From Brevibacillus reuszeri (GTDB lineage: Bacteria; Bacillota; Bacilli; Brevibacillales; Brevibacillaceae), in contig NZ_LGIQ01000009.1 in the NCBI RefSeq assembly GCF_001187725.1, forward strand, positions 1,430,547-1,494,546: 64,000 nucleotides of DNA, read 5' to 3'. The notes beneath the pieces were generated by a model. The model saw only the letters and a list, made by a program, of their open reading frames with translations. It searched no databases and was not told the origin of the DNA. Both the position numbers and the translations under genes were made by a program. Of this stretch, positions 1-7,980 are shown piece by piece; within the stretch, counting starts at the first letter, position 1; each line of letters begins with the position of its first letter.

Positions 1-206
1 CTGATACGGGCAGCATTCAATCCTCCCCCATGTACATAGCCATTGCCAAAAATGACCTCATTGACTTCCTGCTTAGGAAAATCTGTCTTCTTCATCAAGC
101 CTTCCAAAACCTGACGTCCCAGCTCTGTTGCTGGAACATCCCGCAGACTTTTCCCGAAGGCTCCAACCGCGCTGCGCACTCCGGATACGATTACGACTTC
201 TCTCAT
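1..206 (-). CDS. Acetyl-CoA acetyltransferase (thiolase), N-terminal part
   Basis: Only the first 68 codons are in the window; the gene continues past the left edge. The N-terminus, with VIVSGVRSAVGAFGKSL and GNGYVHGGGLNAAR-type segments, is typical of type II thiolases, which interconvert acetoacetyl-CoA and two acetyl-CoA in the cytoplasm. The ATG follows GGGAG at seven bases and lies 27 bases after the ABC ATPase gene, so it is probably the last visible gene of the CoA-transferase/ABC operon. The catalytic cysteine and histidines are outside the window, so biosynthetic and degradative thiolases cannot be told apart. Confidence 0.85.
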   Translation of the reverse strand, partial: MREVVIVSGVRSAVGAFGKSLRDVPATELGRQVLEGLMKKTDFPKQEVNEVIFGNGYVHGGGLNAARI

Positions 207-233
207 ACCAATGCTCCCTTTCATTTTGTCAAT

Positions 234-974
234 CTACAAGACCCGGTTCAAAAATTCTCTCGTGCGTTCCTCTTTTGGATTGTTAAAAATCTCCTGAGGG
301 CGGGCCATCTCCACAATCCTGCCCTGATTCATAAAGGCAACCCAGTCAGCCACTTCTTTGGCGAATCCCATCTCATGCGTAACGATGATCATCGTCATTC
401 CTTCCTGGGCAAGCTGCTTCATCGTCTCCAGCACTTCCCCTACCAGCTCTGGATCAAGCGCTGACGTCGGTTCGTCAAACAACATGATCTCGGGCTTCAT
501 CGCAAGCGATCGCGCGATTGCCACGCGTTGCTTCTGACCACCAGAGAGGCTGGACGGATAGACATTCGACTTATCCGACAGACCTACCTTCTGCAACAGA
601 CGGAGTGCTTCCTGCTTCGTTTCTTCCTTGTCCGCCTTTTTCGCAATTAAAGGTGCCTCCATGATGTTTTCCAAAACGGTTTTGTGTGGAAACAGGTTGA
701 AGTGCTGGAATACCATGCCCACCTTTTGACGCACTTTCGTCAAATCGTCCTTTTTCGGATCGATGCTTTTTCCTTCAATGAATATTTCTCCGCCGCTTTT
801 TGTCTCCAGAAAATTGATGCATCGGATCAAAGTGCTCTTTCCCGATCCACTGGCTCCAATCAGGACCACGACCTCACCCTTGTTTACTTGCAAGGTAATG
901 TCCCTCAGAACTTCTACCTGACCAAAGCTTTTCTTCATGTTTTGCACACGAATCATTTCTTGTTTGTTCTCCAT
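234..974 (-). CDS. Polar amino acid ABC transporter, ATP-binding protein
   Basis: This 246-residue cytoplasmic ATPase is of the GlnQ/HisP type and should power uptake by the adjacent permease and lipoprotein. Visible motifs are Walker A GASGSGKST (about residues 40-48), the ABC signature LSGGQKQR (about 143), Walker B LFDEPTS (about 165) and the switch histidine in VTHEMGF. The length matches the family. The ATG is preceded by GGGGGGAAAACG and follows the permease gene by 18 bases. The substrate cannot be read from the ATPase; the neighbours (CoA-transferase, thiolase) suggest a carbon compound degraded through a 3-oxoacyl intermediate. Confidence 0.93.
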   Translation of the reverse strand: MENKQEMIRVQNMKKSFGQVEVLRDITLQVNKGEVVVLIGASGSGKSTLIRCINFLETKSGGEIFIEGKSIDPKKDDLTKVRQKVGMVFQHFNLFPHKTVLENIMEAPLIAKKADKEETKQEALRLLQKVGLSDKSNVYPSSLSGGQKQRVAIARSLAMKPEIMLFDEPTSALDPELVGEVLETMKQLAQEGMTMIIVTHEMGFAKEVADWVAFMNQGRIVEMARPQEIFNNPKEERTREFLNRVL

Positions 975-992
975 CGTTTTCCCCCCAGCGCT

Positions 993-1658
993 CTACGCGT
1001 CTCCTTTTGCCAAACGCTTTTCCATCAGGTGGACAACATACGTAAATATCATGACAACCACCAGGTAGTAAAAGGCCACGATCAAAAAATACGTCATTTC
1101 ATCAAAGGTTTCCGCAGACAGGCGACGTGCCAGAGAGAACAGCTCGTCCATTGCGATGAATGCTGCCAGAGACGACTCCTTAAGTGACAGAATAAACTGG
1201 TTGCCGAGTGGCGGAATGGACCGTTTCAACGCTTGTGGCAAAATGATTCGGCGCATGGTTTGGCGACCGGACATCCCCAAAGACAGCCCTGCCTCCATCT
1301 GTCCTTTATCAATTGACTGGATCGAACCCCGGAAAATCTCTGCGATGTAAGCTCCACTGTGAATCGCGAGTGCAAGGGCAGCTGACCAAAATTGACCAAG
1401 ATCGATGACTTTATAAAAGCCAAAATAGAGGACAAAAATCTGTACGATAAGCGGTGTTCCGCGGATGACCATAATATAAACGTTAGCGATAATCGCAGCC
1501 ACGCGGATCTTGGATACCTTCATGAGAGCGACAAATAGCCCGATAATTGATCCCACAATAACGGAAGCGATCGTCAACTCGAACGTCAGGAGCAATGGCT
1601 TCCAAAAAAACGGCAATGTACGGAAAAACTCTTCAGTCAGATGTGCAAAACTGGGCAC
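993..1658 (-). CDS. Polar amino acid ABC transporter, permease
   Basis: Integral membrane component of the importer, with several hydrophobic helices and the EAA-type cytoplasmic loop (region around QMEAGLSLGMSGRQTM) that contacts the ATPase. It belongs to the HisM/GlnP family. I chose the GTG at 1658 because GAGGGGTGG lies six bases upstream; a longer reading from a GTG at 1691 has no good ribosome-binding site. The 221-residue length fits the family. It lies between the binding-protein and ATPase genes in the same orientation. Confidence 0.9.
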   Translation of the reverse strand: MPSFAHLTEEFFRTLPFFWKPLLLTFELTIASVIVGSIIGLFVALMKVSKIRVAAIIANVYIMVIRGTPLIVQIFVLYFGFYKVIDLGQFWSAALALAIHSGAYIAEIFRGSIQSIDKGQMEAGLSLGMSGRQTMRRIILPQALKRSIPPLGNQFILSLKESSLAAFIAMDELFSLARRLSAETFDEMTYFLIVAFYYLVVVMIFTYVVHLMEKRLAKGDA

Positions 1659-1745
1659 TCGATGCCACCCCTCGCTTGTAATGGTATTCACCTGCCGTGC
1701 CTTTGTGTCCAGAGGTACGGCAGGCGATATGTGGAATGAAACAGA

Positions 1746-2558
1746 CTATTCGTTTTTGCTGATGTCACGATTGAAATACTTTTCACTCAGCTTTGCGTAG
1801 CTACCGTCTTCATGCATTTGCTTCAACGCTTCGTTGATCTTGTTCAAAAGTTCTGTATTTCCTTTGCGTACAGCGATTCCATGCTGAACCTCGGACAGCG
1901 CTGCACCGCTTTTCTTAATCTTCAGACCTTGTTGAATGGCAATTTCTCCAACGACACTATCTGTAATCACGACATCATGCTTTCCCTGCTCCATTGCACG
2001 CAGAGCGGTTACATCACTGTCATACGTTTTAATATTATCCGTATATTCCCGAGCCATCTTTTCATGGGTTGTACCCAGAGCTACCGCCACTTCCTTGCCT
2101 TTCAACTCTTCCAGGGTAGTGATCGTGCCGTCTGGACGTGTGAACAATTGACCACCGGACAAGTAGTACGGGTCAGCGAAATCGATCTGCTGCTTCCGCT
2201 CTTCTGTAATCGCATGACTCGCAATAGCCGCATCGTAACGTCCTTCTTTTACCCCGGCGATAATTCCTGAAAAAGGAGAAGTCACTGCCTTCGGCTCAAG
2301 ACCCAAGCGCTTGGCGATTTCATTGCCGATTTCAATATCAAAGCCGGTCAATTGCGCGTCTTTAAAATAGCTGAATGGCTGATATTCACCAGAAGCGGCG
2401 AAAATGAACACACCCGCCTCTTTCGTCATAGAAGAAGCTTCACCGGATGGTGCACCTGCTTGTCCCCCATTGTTGCCAGGAGCAGCTCCTTGGCTACATC
2501 CCACGAGAAGTGACATGGAGAATACTACACTTGCGATCGTTTTGATTGTTTTTTTCAT
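1746..2558 (-). CDS. Polar amino acid ABC transporter, substrate-binding lipoprotein
   Basis: A 270-residue extracytoplasmic solute-binding protein (SBP_bac_3 type). It starts with a lipoprotein signal peptide ending in LLVGC, so Cys21 should be lipidated and anchor the protein outside the membrane. A Gly/Ala/Ser-rich linker follows, then the periplasmic-binding fold with YQPFSYF and GFDIEI near the start and the DAAIASHAITEERKQQ region typical of amino-acid binders. AAGGGGG precedes the ATG. It lies 44 bases downstream of the CoA-transferase B gene, linking import to catabolism. The ligand is unknown; an amino acid or related zwitterion is likely by family. Confidence 0.9.
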   Translation of the reverse strand: MKKTIKTIASVVFSMSLLVGCSQGAAPGNNGGQAGAPSGEASSMTKEAGVFIFAASGEYQPFSYFKDAQLTGFDIEIGNEIAKRLGLEPKAVTSPFSGIIAGVKEGRYDAAIASHAITEERKQQIDFADPYYLSGGQLFTRPDGTITTLEELKGKEVAVALGTTHEKMAREYTDNIKTYDSDVTALRAMEQGKHDVVITDSVVGEIAIQQGLKIKKSGAALSEVQHGIAVRKGNTELLNKINEALKQMHEDGSYAKLSEKYFNRDISKNE

Positions 2559-2602
2559 TTTTATTGGCCCCCTTATTTATTTGGTAGCGTTTTCTTATTT
2601 CG

Positions 2603-3265
2603 CTACTCTGCCAGTTGTAAATTTTCTGAAATGTTCAAGGTCACTCCGGTATGCAAAACGACATTTTCCAAAGAATACGGGTACATGACCTCAGTCAACA
2701 GCAATCCATTCTGAGTGACTTCAATGACTGCCCGCTCTGTGATAATCAAATCGACACATCCTTTTGCAGTCAGCGGCAATGTGCATTCCTTGCGAATTTT
2801 CGGCTCGCCACTCGGATCCACATGACTCATCAGGACAATCACTTTTTTCGCGTAGTAGGCCAGTTCGGCTCCGCCACCGAAACCATGGACGCGCGATCCG
2901 GGAACAATCCAGTTTGCCAAGTCGCCTTTGCGGTTCACCTGTAAGGCTCCGATGAAAGCTACATCGAGCTTTCTCCTGCGGATCATGCCATATGCAATGG
3001 TGCTGTCGAAGTACGATGCCCCAGGCACAACAGTAACAGGCGTTCCACCCGCATTGGATATATGCTGATCTTCTTCCCCCTGCAGTGGCGTTGGACCAAG
3101 CCCGAGGATTCCATTTACCGAGTGAAACATCACGTGCCATTCATTCGGGATAAAATCTGCGACCAGCTCGGGAATCCCGATCCCCAGATTAACGGCCATT
3201 CCAGGAGCTATCTCTTTGGCTGCGCGCCTGGCGATCATGTTTCGCTGATCCATTCCTAGCCCCAT
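2603..3265 (-). CDS. 3-oxoacid CoA-transferase-like subunit B with altered active site
   Basis: This 220-residue protein has the family I CoA-transferase beta-subunit fold (AtoA/ScoB/YodR type): NLGIGIPELV near residue 27, GILGLGP near 53, SNAGG, GASYFDS, and the GDLANWIVPG segment. These enzymes normally move CoA between acids through a glutamyl thioester formed on the glutamate of a conserved S-E-N-G motif. Here that motif reads HSVNG, with valine 50 (codon GTA) in place of glutamate. The start codon overlaps the subunit A stop as TAATG with GGAGGGAG upstream, so the two are translationally coupled. It may be catalytically altered, a hydrolase, or carry a mutation or sequencing error (GAA to GTA). 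Confidence 0.85.
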   Translation of the reverse strand: MGLGMDQRNMIARRAAKEIAPGMAVNLGIGIPELVADFIPNEWHVMFHSVNGILGLGPTPLQGEEDQHISNAGGTPVTVVPGASYFDSTIAYGMIRRRKLDVAFIGALQVNRKGDLANWIVPGSRVHGFGGGAELAYYAKKVIVLMSHVDPSGEPKIRKECTLPLTAKGCVDLIITERAVIEVTQNGLLLTEVMYPYSLENVVLHTGVTLNISENLQLAE

Positions 3266-3930
3266 TACAAGCTCCCTCCGCTGCGCGTGACGATCCAGTC
3301 TACGAAAATGCCGGGCGTCACGATCTTTTCCGGGTCCAATTCTCCTACTGGAACGATTTCCTCTACCTCAGCGATGGTGATATCAGAAGCCATGGCTACC
3401 AACGGATTCAGGTTCCTCGCTGTTTTGTCATAGATAAGATTTCCGTATGTGTCCGCTTGCTTTGCATAGACGATCCCAACCTCCGCCGTAATCGCCGGTT
3501 CAATGAGACAGGGTCTTCCCGCAACAATGACTGGCTCTCCTCCTCCCGTCCTCTCTCCTCCCATGTTCGCATCTACAATGATTCCGGGAATACCAACGCC
3601 TCCCGCACGAATCTTTTCTGCGAGAATCCCTTGTGAATAAAACGTCACTTCGAGTTCCCCGTCCATCATTTGCTGACCGGCTTCGGGATTGGAGCCGATA
3701 TGCGTAGTAATCAAGTGTCTCACCCGCCTATGACTGATCAGTTTGCCGATTCCCACTTGCGGATATCCGGTATCAATCCCAATGAGCGTCAAGCTGTGTA
3801 CGCCCTTCTGCAAGATCGTATCAATCAATAATGCAGGTGAACCAATCGTACCGAAGCCACCGTGCATTAGCCGGCTACCATTCTGTACATACTCTACAGC
3901 TTGTTCGCGCGTCACCAGTTTCGACAACAT
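3265..3930 (-). CDS. 3-oxoacid CoA-transferase-like subunit A
   Basis: Alpha subunit of a two-subunit family I CoA-transferase (AtoD/ScoA type), with GGFGTIGSP near the N-terminus, GELEV, SQGILAEKIRAGGVGIPG and a long central segment typical of the family. I place the start at the ATG at 3930 (221 residues, close to AtoD), with AAGGA ten bases upstream. The longer reading from 3987 is unlikely because the sigma-54 promoter at 3990-4006 would start transcription near 3980, downstream of those ATGs. It is the first gene of the operon and is divergent from the sigma-54 activator. By analogy it would activate a 3-oxoacid such as acetoacetate to its CoA ester. Confidence 0.85.
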   Translation of the reverse strand: MLSKLVTREQAVEYVQNGSRLMHGGFGTIGSPALLIDTILQKGVHSLTLIGIDTGYPQVGIGKLISHRRVRHLITTHIGSNPEAGQQMMDGELEVTFYSQGILAEKIRAGGVGIPGIIVDANMGGERTGGGEPVIVAGRPCLIEPAITAEVGIVYAKQADTYGNLIYDKTARNLNPLVAMASDITIAEVEEIVPVGELDPEKIVTPGIFVDWIVTRSGGSL

Positions 3931-3989
3931 AGCATGCAATTCCTTATCTCTCTTAGTCTCGTGTAAGTCGCTTACGTCTCTCATCATTT

Positions 3990-4006
3990 TGCAAATTCTA
4001 TGCCAA
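3990..4006 (-). promoter_or_regulatory. Sigma-54 (-24/-12) promoter of the CoA-transferase operon
   Basis: On the minus strand the sequence reads TTGGCATAGAATTTGCA. It has the invariant GG (4004-4003) and GC (3992-3991) separated by exactly ten bases, as in the consensus TGGCAC-N5-TTGCA. The divergent neighbour is a sigma-54 enhancer-binding protein, which makes the match meaningful. Transcription should begin near 3980. Confidence 0.85.
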
Positions 4007-4057
4007 CTCGAAAAAAGCTGAATTATGACGAATATTGTGAAAGCGGTGTCTTTTTAT

Positions 4058-4133
4058 TGAATCGAAGTCAATTCACTTTCGAACCGAAAATAGCGAGAAA
4101 TGCTTTCTTTTCGTATGAATCTATTTCGACTCA
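4058..4133. promoter_or_regulatory. Two 18-bp dyads, candidate upstream activating sites
   Basis: Two 18-base elements of the same layout occur at 4058-4075 (TGAATCGAAGTCAATTCA) and 4116-4133 (TGAATCTATTTCGACTCA), 58 bases apart start to start. Each has TGAATC, six variable bases and a partial inverted copy. They lie about 80-150 bases upstream of the predicted sigma-54 start, the usual place for enhancer-binding-protein sites. The assignment is inference from layout and position. Confidence 0.5.
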
Positions 4134-4213
4134 CTTCTTTTTAAAATCGATTCACTATACAATCAGCAGTATGATCCTGTACAATCAGTTGAAAAATGGG
4201 GGGAGCTATTCAT

Positions 4214-5641
4214 TTGGAGAAAGATGCGGAGATACTAGCTTTGTCCTCAATCGGTCGTTTTATTGATATTCTCAATGCGCTGGCAGACGGTATATTCATT
4301 TCTGATGCGCAAGGAACCACGTTATGGCTGAACAATGCGAGTGAAAATTTATGTGGCATACCGAAATCCGAGATTATCGGAAAAAATGTGACCGATTTAG
4401 AAGAAATGGGGATTTTTAATCCTTCTGTTACCCGACTGGTTCTGGAGTCCGGGAAGCCAACCACTACCATTCAAATGGTCAATAGCAAAGGAAAGTTTTT
4501 GGTGACCGGGCATATCATCCCTGATGAGGATGGGAAGCCCGAGTTAATTGTCGCCCATTCCCGGGATATTACCGAGGCAGCACGTGCCAGCTCGCAGTTG
4601 GAAGAAACGGTTGCATTGCTCAAGCGTTACAGCGAAGAAATCCAGCAGATGAAGTGGGAAGCTAGCCAAAGCTCTTCTCAAACCTTGATCGGGAACAGTC
4701 GGTCTTACCTCGCCCTTTTGGAGTTGATGAAAAAAGTCGCGCCCATCGATACTACCGTCTTAATTCGAGGGGAAACAGGTGTAGGAAAAAGCTATCTCGC
4801 TGAACAAATACATCAGTTGAGTGAGCGCAGCAGCGGACCGTTCATCCATGTCAACTGCAGCGCTATTCCTGAAACCTTGATCGAATCTGAGCTGTTCGGC
4901 TACCACAAGGGGGCGTTTACAGGGGCCAGCCACTCAGGAAAAATCGGCTTGGTGAAAATGGCGGATAAAGGGACGCTGTTTCTGGACGAAATAAGCGAGC
5001 TTCCCTACCACCTACAGTCAAAGCTACTGTTGCTCCTGCAAAATAAAACGTTTATGCCCATTGGCGGCACCAAAACCTATACGGCTGACATTCGAATCAT
5101 AGCTGCCACCAATGCCAATCTTCAGGAGCTGGTGCGGCTGGGTAAATTCAGACATGATCTGTACTATCGCCTTAATATTTTGCCGATCCATGTACCGCCT
5201 TTGCGCGAGCGAAAAGACGATGTATTCCCGCTACTGCATCATAATTTGCAGAAATTCAACCGCAAGCATAACCAGAAAAGAAGGTTTACCTCGGAGGTCC
5301 TGGATGTTTTGCACCAATATGACTGGCCAGGAAATGTCCGCGAGCTGGAAAATTTGGTCGAGCGTATCGTTATCACGTCCAAGCTCGATGAAATTCACGT
5401 CACCGATTTGCCGGAAGAAATGCGCAGCATCCGCGAGCTCGAGGATGGCCTGCTCACACTGGGCTCTCTACCGCTGACTGATCGTATGGAAAAAATCGAA
5501 ATCGAATTTATCATGCAAGCCTTGCGTATTCACAAAACGACCCGAAAAACGGCTGCTGCTCTCGGCATTACCCAGTCGCTTTTAATGCGTAGGATCAAAA
5601 AGTATGAAATCCAGCTGGACATTGAGGACGATACAATCTAA
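4214..5641 (+). CDS. Sigma-54-dependent transcriptional activator (PAS-AAA+-Fis)
   Basis: Enhancer-binding protein of about 475 residues. A PAS sensor domain (about 10-120) is followed by a coiled linker, an AAA+ domain with Walker A GETGVGKS (about 186), the sigma-54 contact loop GAFTGA (about 233) and Walker B LFLDE (about 255), and a C-terminal Fis-type helix-turn-helix (TRKTAAALGITQSLLMRR). I prefer the TTG at 4214 because GGGAG lies eight bases before it; the ATG at 4196 would overlap that site. It has no receiver domain, so the PAS domain probably senses a ligand or CoA-linked metabolite. It probably activates the divergent CoA-transferase operon through the sigma-54 promoter. Confidence 0.92.
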   Translation: MEKDAEILALSSIGRFIDILNALADGIFISDAQGTTLWLNNASENLCGIPKSEIIGKNVTDLEEMGIFNPSVTRLVLESGKPTTTIQMVNSKGKFLVTGHIIPDEDGKPELIVAHSRDITEAARASSQLEETVALLKRYSEEIQQMKWEASQSSSQTLIGNSRSYLALLELMKKVAPIDTTVLIRGETGVGKSYLAEQIHQLSERSSGPFIHVNCSAIPETLIESELFGYHKGAFTGASHSGKIGLVKMADKGTLFLDEISELPYHLQSKLLLLLQNKTFMPIGGTKTYTADIRIIAATNANLQELVRLGKFRHDLYYRLNILPIHVPPLRERKDDVFPLLHHNLQKFNRKHNQKRRFTSEVLDVLHQYDWPGNVRELENLVERIVITSKLDEIHVTDLPEEMRSIRELEDGLLTLGSLPLTDRMEKIEIEFIMQALRIHKTTRKTAAALGITQSLLMRRIKKYEIQLDIEDDTI

Positions 5642-5699
5642 CCAAGGGCTGTCAGGCGATTCATTGGTCTAAACCAGAGGAAATGAAGGTCAAAACAAA

Positions 5700-5746
5700 A
5701 GCCGATACTTCCCTTTTATCAAGGAAGTACCGGCTGTTTTTGTCAT
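5700..5746. terminator. Bidirectional intrinsic terminator
   Basis: An interrupted stem (AGCCG-A-TACTTCC with GGAAGTA-C-CGGCT) is followed by TTTTTG on the plus strand and by a TTTTGTTTTG tail on the minus strand. It ends the activator gene and whatever comes in from the opposite side. Confidence 0.8.
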
Positions 5747-5752
5747 GGATAT

Positions 5753-5953
5753 TTATTTCGCAGGCTCCTGCTGTGCAAACGCTTGAAGCATTCCTCTTAT
5801 TTGTTCAACCATTGGCGCTGGAGCTTTCTTTGGTGAACCGTATCGAAAGGAGGCTGTGGATCGTCCTCTAGAATCAATTGGACTCCCTGGCTCAAATCGT
5901 CTAACTGTTCTCCTTGACTTACCCTTCGATTTCGGCCTTCTTCTTTTTGCCAA
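5753..5953 (-). CDS. Possible small basic protein, unrecognised
   Basis: A 66-codon reading frame overlaps the end of the upstream 134-residue gene by 35 bases and stops just before the bidirectional terminator. The N-terminus is very rich in Arg and Lys (MAKRRRPKSKGKSRR) and the C-terminus is amphipathic. No convincing ribosome-binding site precedes the ATG. A different frame over the same DNA (stop at 5797, possible TTG at 5895 behind AAGGAG) also looks protein-like, so at most one is real. I do not recognise either product. Confidence 0.3.
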   Translation of the reverse strand: MAKRRRPKSKGKSRRTVRRFEPGSPIDSRGRSTASFRYGSPKKAPAPMVEQIRGMLQAFAQQEPAK

Positions 5954-6323
5954 ACCATGTGTTTGCTACCATTTCTACCGCCTGCTTAGACAATGACTGC
6001 GGCGCTTGCACTTCGTTCCCGCTCGCATCAACACTTCGGTACAAGAGAGCCTTGTCATCTGCAGGGTCAGATTTTGTTTGCAAGGTGAGCTCCCCGATTT
6101 GTCCAGCATTCACCCACTCTTCAATCATCAGCTGATATTCGCCCGGTGCAAGCTCAATATAGTCTTCCTCCGTGACATCAACAATAGCATAGCCGTCATG
6201 CTCGATTTCCGCATCGTATATATTCCCGTTTGCTGTCTCGTACAGAGCCAGCTCCTCCGGGTTGTTCAAATTCTCTTTAAGCGGAGCAAAATCCGCGATT
6301 GTCACTTTGACTCGTTTTGTCAT
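5919..6323 (-). CDS. Conserved-looking acidic protein of unknown function
   Basis: About 134 residues, soluble, without signal peptide or membrane segment. The body is acidic (YDAEIEHDGYAIVDVTEEDYIEL) and the C-terminus ends in a lysine patch (FGKKKKAEIEG). The start is the ATG at 6323, because GGGAGGAG stands five bases upstream and would be internal if an earlier ATG (6338) were used. It lies downstream of endonuclease IV on the same strand, separated by about 50 bases. I do not recognise the family. Confidence 0.7.
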   Translation of the reverse strand: MTKRVKVTIADFAPLKENLNNPEELALYETANGNIYDAEIEHDGYAIVDVTEEDYIELAPGEYQLMIEEWVNAGQIGELTLQTKSDPADDKALLYRSVDASGNEVQAPQSLSKQAVEMVANTWFGKKKKAEIEG

Positions 6324-6375
6324 AGGTACTCCTCCCATTGTTCACCACATCAACTCACACTGTACCACAACTGGG

Positions 6376-7218
6376 TCAACCCTGCCAATTACCTGCCAGC
6401 TGTTGCACATGCCTGATTTCCTCTGCATGACTGTCTTCTCCCGTTTTTGGCGTCTCCAATACAAGCGGCAAGCCTTGTAATTCAGGTGTCCGCAGAAATG
6501 CAGCAAATGCCTCATCGCCAATCATCCCCTTGCCAATCTGCGCATGACGATCTCGAAAGGAGTTTGCCGGGTAGATCGAATCGTTTACATGCACCGCACA
6601 CAAGCTGGAGAAATAGTTTAAGTCACGCATTTTATCCGCGACCTGCTCCCAATTGCTCCCGTCCCATAATCCACTGGCGAAGCCGTGACATGTATCCAGG
6701 CAAAAGCCTGCCTTGTGTGGCTCGGCAAGCAGCTCGCGTACCTGTGTCAGCTCTTCAAGCGTCGTACCCATCCGACTCCCCTGCCCGGCATTGTTCTCAA
6801 TAAGCAGCTTAGCCTTGCCTTCCCAGCCATCGAGAATTTCATTTACCATCTCGATCATCAGCTTGTACCCCTCGAGCACATCCGCGCCTTTATAATGACC
6901 AAAATGAACAACTACGCCGATAGCCCCGCAAGCTTCCGCGATGGCTAGATCATTTCGTACTGATTTCCTCGTTATCTGGGCAAGCTCTGGATCGATTGTA
7001 CAAAGGTTTACGGGATACGCTGTATGGGCGATAGACAGCAGCTTCTTTTCCGCACAGTACAAACGACATGCTTCTGCATCCCGTGCATCGAATGCTTTCA
7101 CTCCCAGGCTGCGCGGATTTTTTGGAAAGAACTGAAAGGAGCTCGCTCCAAGTCTGTACGCCGTTTTCGCTGCCTCTACATATCCGTTGCGGATACTTAC
7201 ATGACATCCAATCTGCAT
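6376..7218 (-). CDS. nfo: Endonuclease IV (AP endonuclease)
   Basis: Zn-dependent AP endonuclease of the Nfo family, which cuts 5' to abasic sites in base excision repair. The TIM-barrel metal ligands are visible in order: VVVHFGHYKG, LIENNAGQG, CLDTCHGFASG, HVNDS, DRHAQIGKG and LVLETPK. The ATG at 7218 (MQIGCHVSIRNG) has AAGGGAG upstream; the longer reading adds 15 residues with no family similarity. At about 280 residues it is full length. Together with UvsE and SplB elsewhere in the window it belongs to the DNA-protection set of a spore former. Confidence 0.93.
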   Translation of the reverse strand: MQIGCHVSIRNGYVEAAKTAYRLGASSFQFFPKNPRSLGVKAFDARDAEACRLYCAEKKLLSIAHTAYPVNLCTIDPELAQITRKSVRNDLAIAEACGAIGVVVHFGHYKGADVLEGYKLMIEMVNEILDGWEGKAKLLIENNAGQGSRMGTTLEELTQVRELLAEPHKAGFCLDTCHGFASGLWDGSNWEQVADKMRDLNYFSSLCAVHVNDSIYPANSFRDRHAQIGKGMIGDEAFAAFLRTPELQGLPLVLETPKTGEDSHAEEIRHVQQLAGNWQG

Positions 7219-7327
7219 CGCTCTCTCCCTTTCCATTCTTCTATCCAGTTTCTCCACAGGCACAATTTCTCAATCGGATAGAGTAATGACACTTGCACTT
7301 CTTCACACGATCCAGTAGACTAAATCT

Positions 7328-7345
7328 AAACCGAACGTTCAGTCT
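7328..7345. promoter_or_regulatory. TetR-type operator upstream of the tetR gene
   Basis: The 18-base near-palindrome AAACCGAACGTTCAGTCT lies just before the tetR ribosome-binding site. The same element, inverted and with two differences, recurs at 7981-7998 before the MFS gene. It probably mediates autorepression. Confidence 0.7.
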
Positions 7346-7366
7346 AATAAAAGGAGTAGGCTTACC

Positions 7367-7960
7367 ATGTCCAAACGCCGGCTTGACGGAGAGAAAACAA
7401 AGCTACATATCGCTGAAAAAGCTACCGAGTTGTTTTCCCAAAAAGGCTATTCCGCAACATCGATCGAAGACATTTGCCAGGCAACCGGAGCCAGCAAGGG
7501 AAGCCTCTACTATCATTTTAAAAACAAGGAGCAATTGTTCCTGTTCTTACTAGAAAAGCAGTATCAGGAGTTTATTGAGCTGTGGCAGCAAAAAGAGAAG
7601 GAGTACTCCACCTCGATTGAAAAGCTGTATGGACTTGGGACTTTTATCATTGACGATTTTTTGTCCCATCCATTAAAAAGAGCTGGTGAAGAGTTCTCTG
7701 GCAGCCAATTAGCTGACCCGGCCATCATGGATCAGGTAATGGAGATTCTCGGCTCCACCTATACGTTGTATATCTCCCTTTTCCAAGAGGGTATGGAAAA
7801 CGGGGAGTTTGCAAAAGGTGATCCTGCTGAGCTCGCAATGATCTACGAGGGACTGTTAAACGGACTGATAAATGTCGGCTTCCAATTCGAAGAAGAGCGT
7901 CTGCATTCGCTGATGAAGCGAGGAATTGATGTCATGCTGCATGGTATTGTTGCCAGGTAG
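7367..7960 (+). CDS. TetR family transcriptional repressor
   Basis: A 197-residue regulator with an N-terminal helix-turn-helix (about residues 12-58, including GYSATSIEDICQATGASKGSLYYHFKNKEQLF) and a variable ligand-binding C-terminal domain. AAGGAG precedes the ATG. It is followed 62 bases later by an MFS exporter, and both genes have the same 18-base operator, so it most likely represses itself and the exporter until an effector binds. The ligand is unknown. Confidence 0.92.
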   Translation: MSKRRLDGEKTKLHIAEKATELFSQKGYSATSIEDICQATGASKGSLYYHFKNKEQLFLFLLEKQYQEFIELWQQKEKEYSTSIEKLYGLGTFIIDDFLSHPLKRAGEEFSGSQLADPAIMDQVMEILGSTYTLYISLFQEGMENGEFAKGDPAELAMIYEGLLNGLINVGFQFEEERLHSLMKRGIDVMLHGIVAR

Positions 7961-7980
7961 CTTTTTTTTCAAACAAAATT

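Noticed and set aside
3931..3987. N-terminal extension of CoA-transferase subunit A
   Set aside because: The start codons would be upstream of the sigma-54 transcription start, and the extension has no similarity to AtoD-type N-termini.
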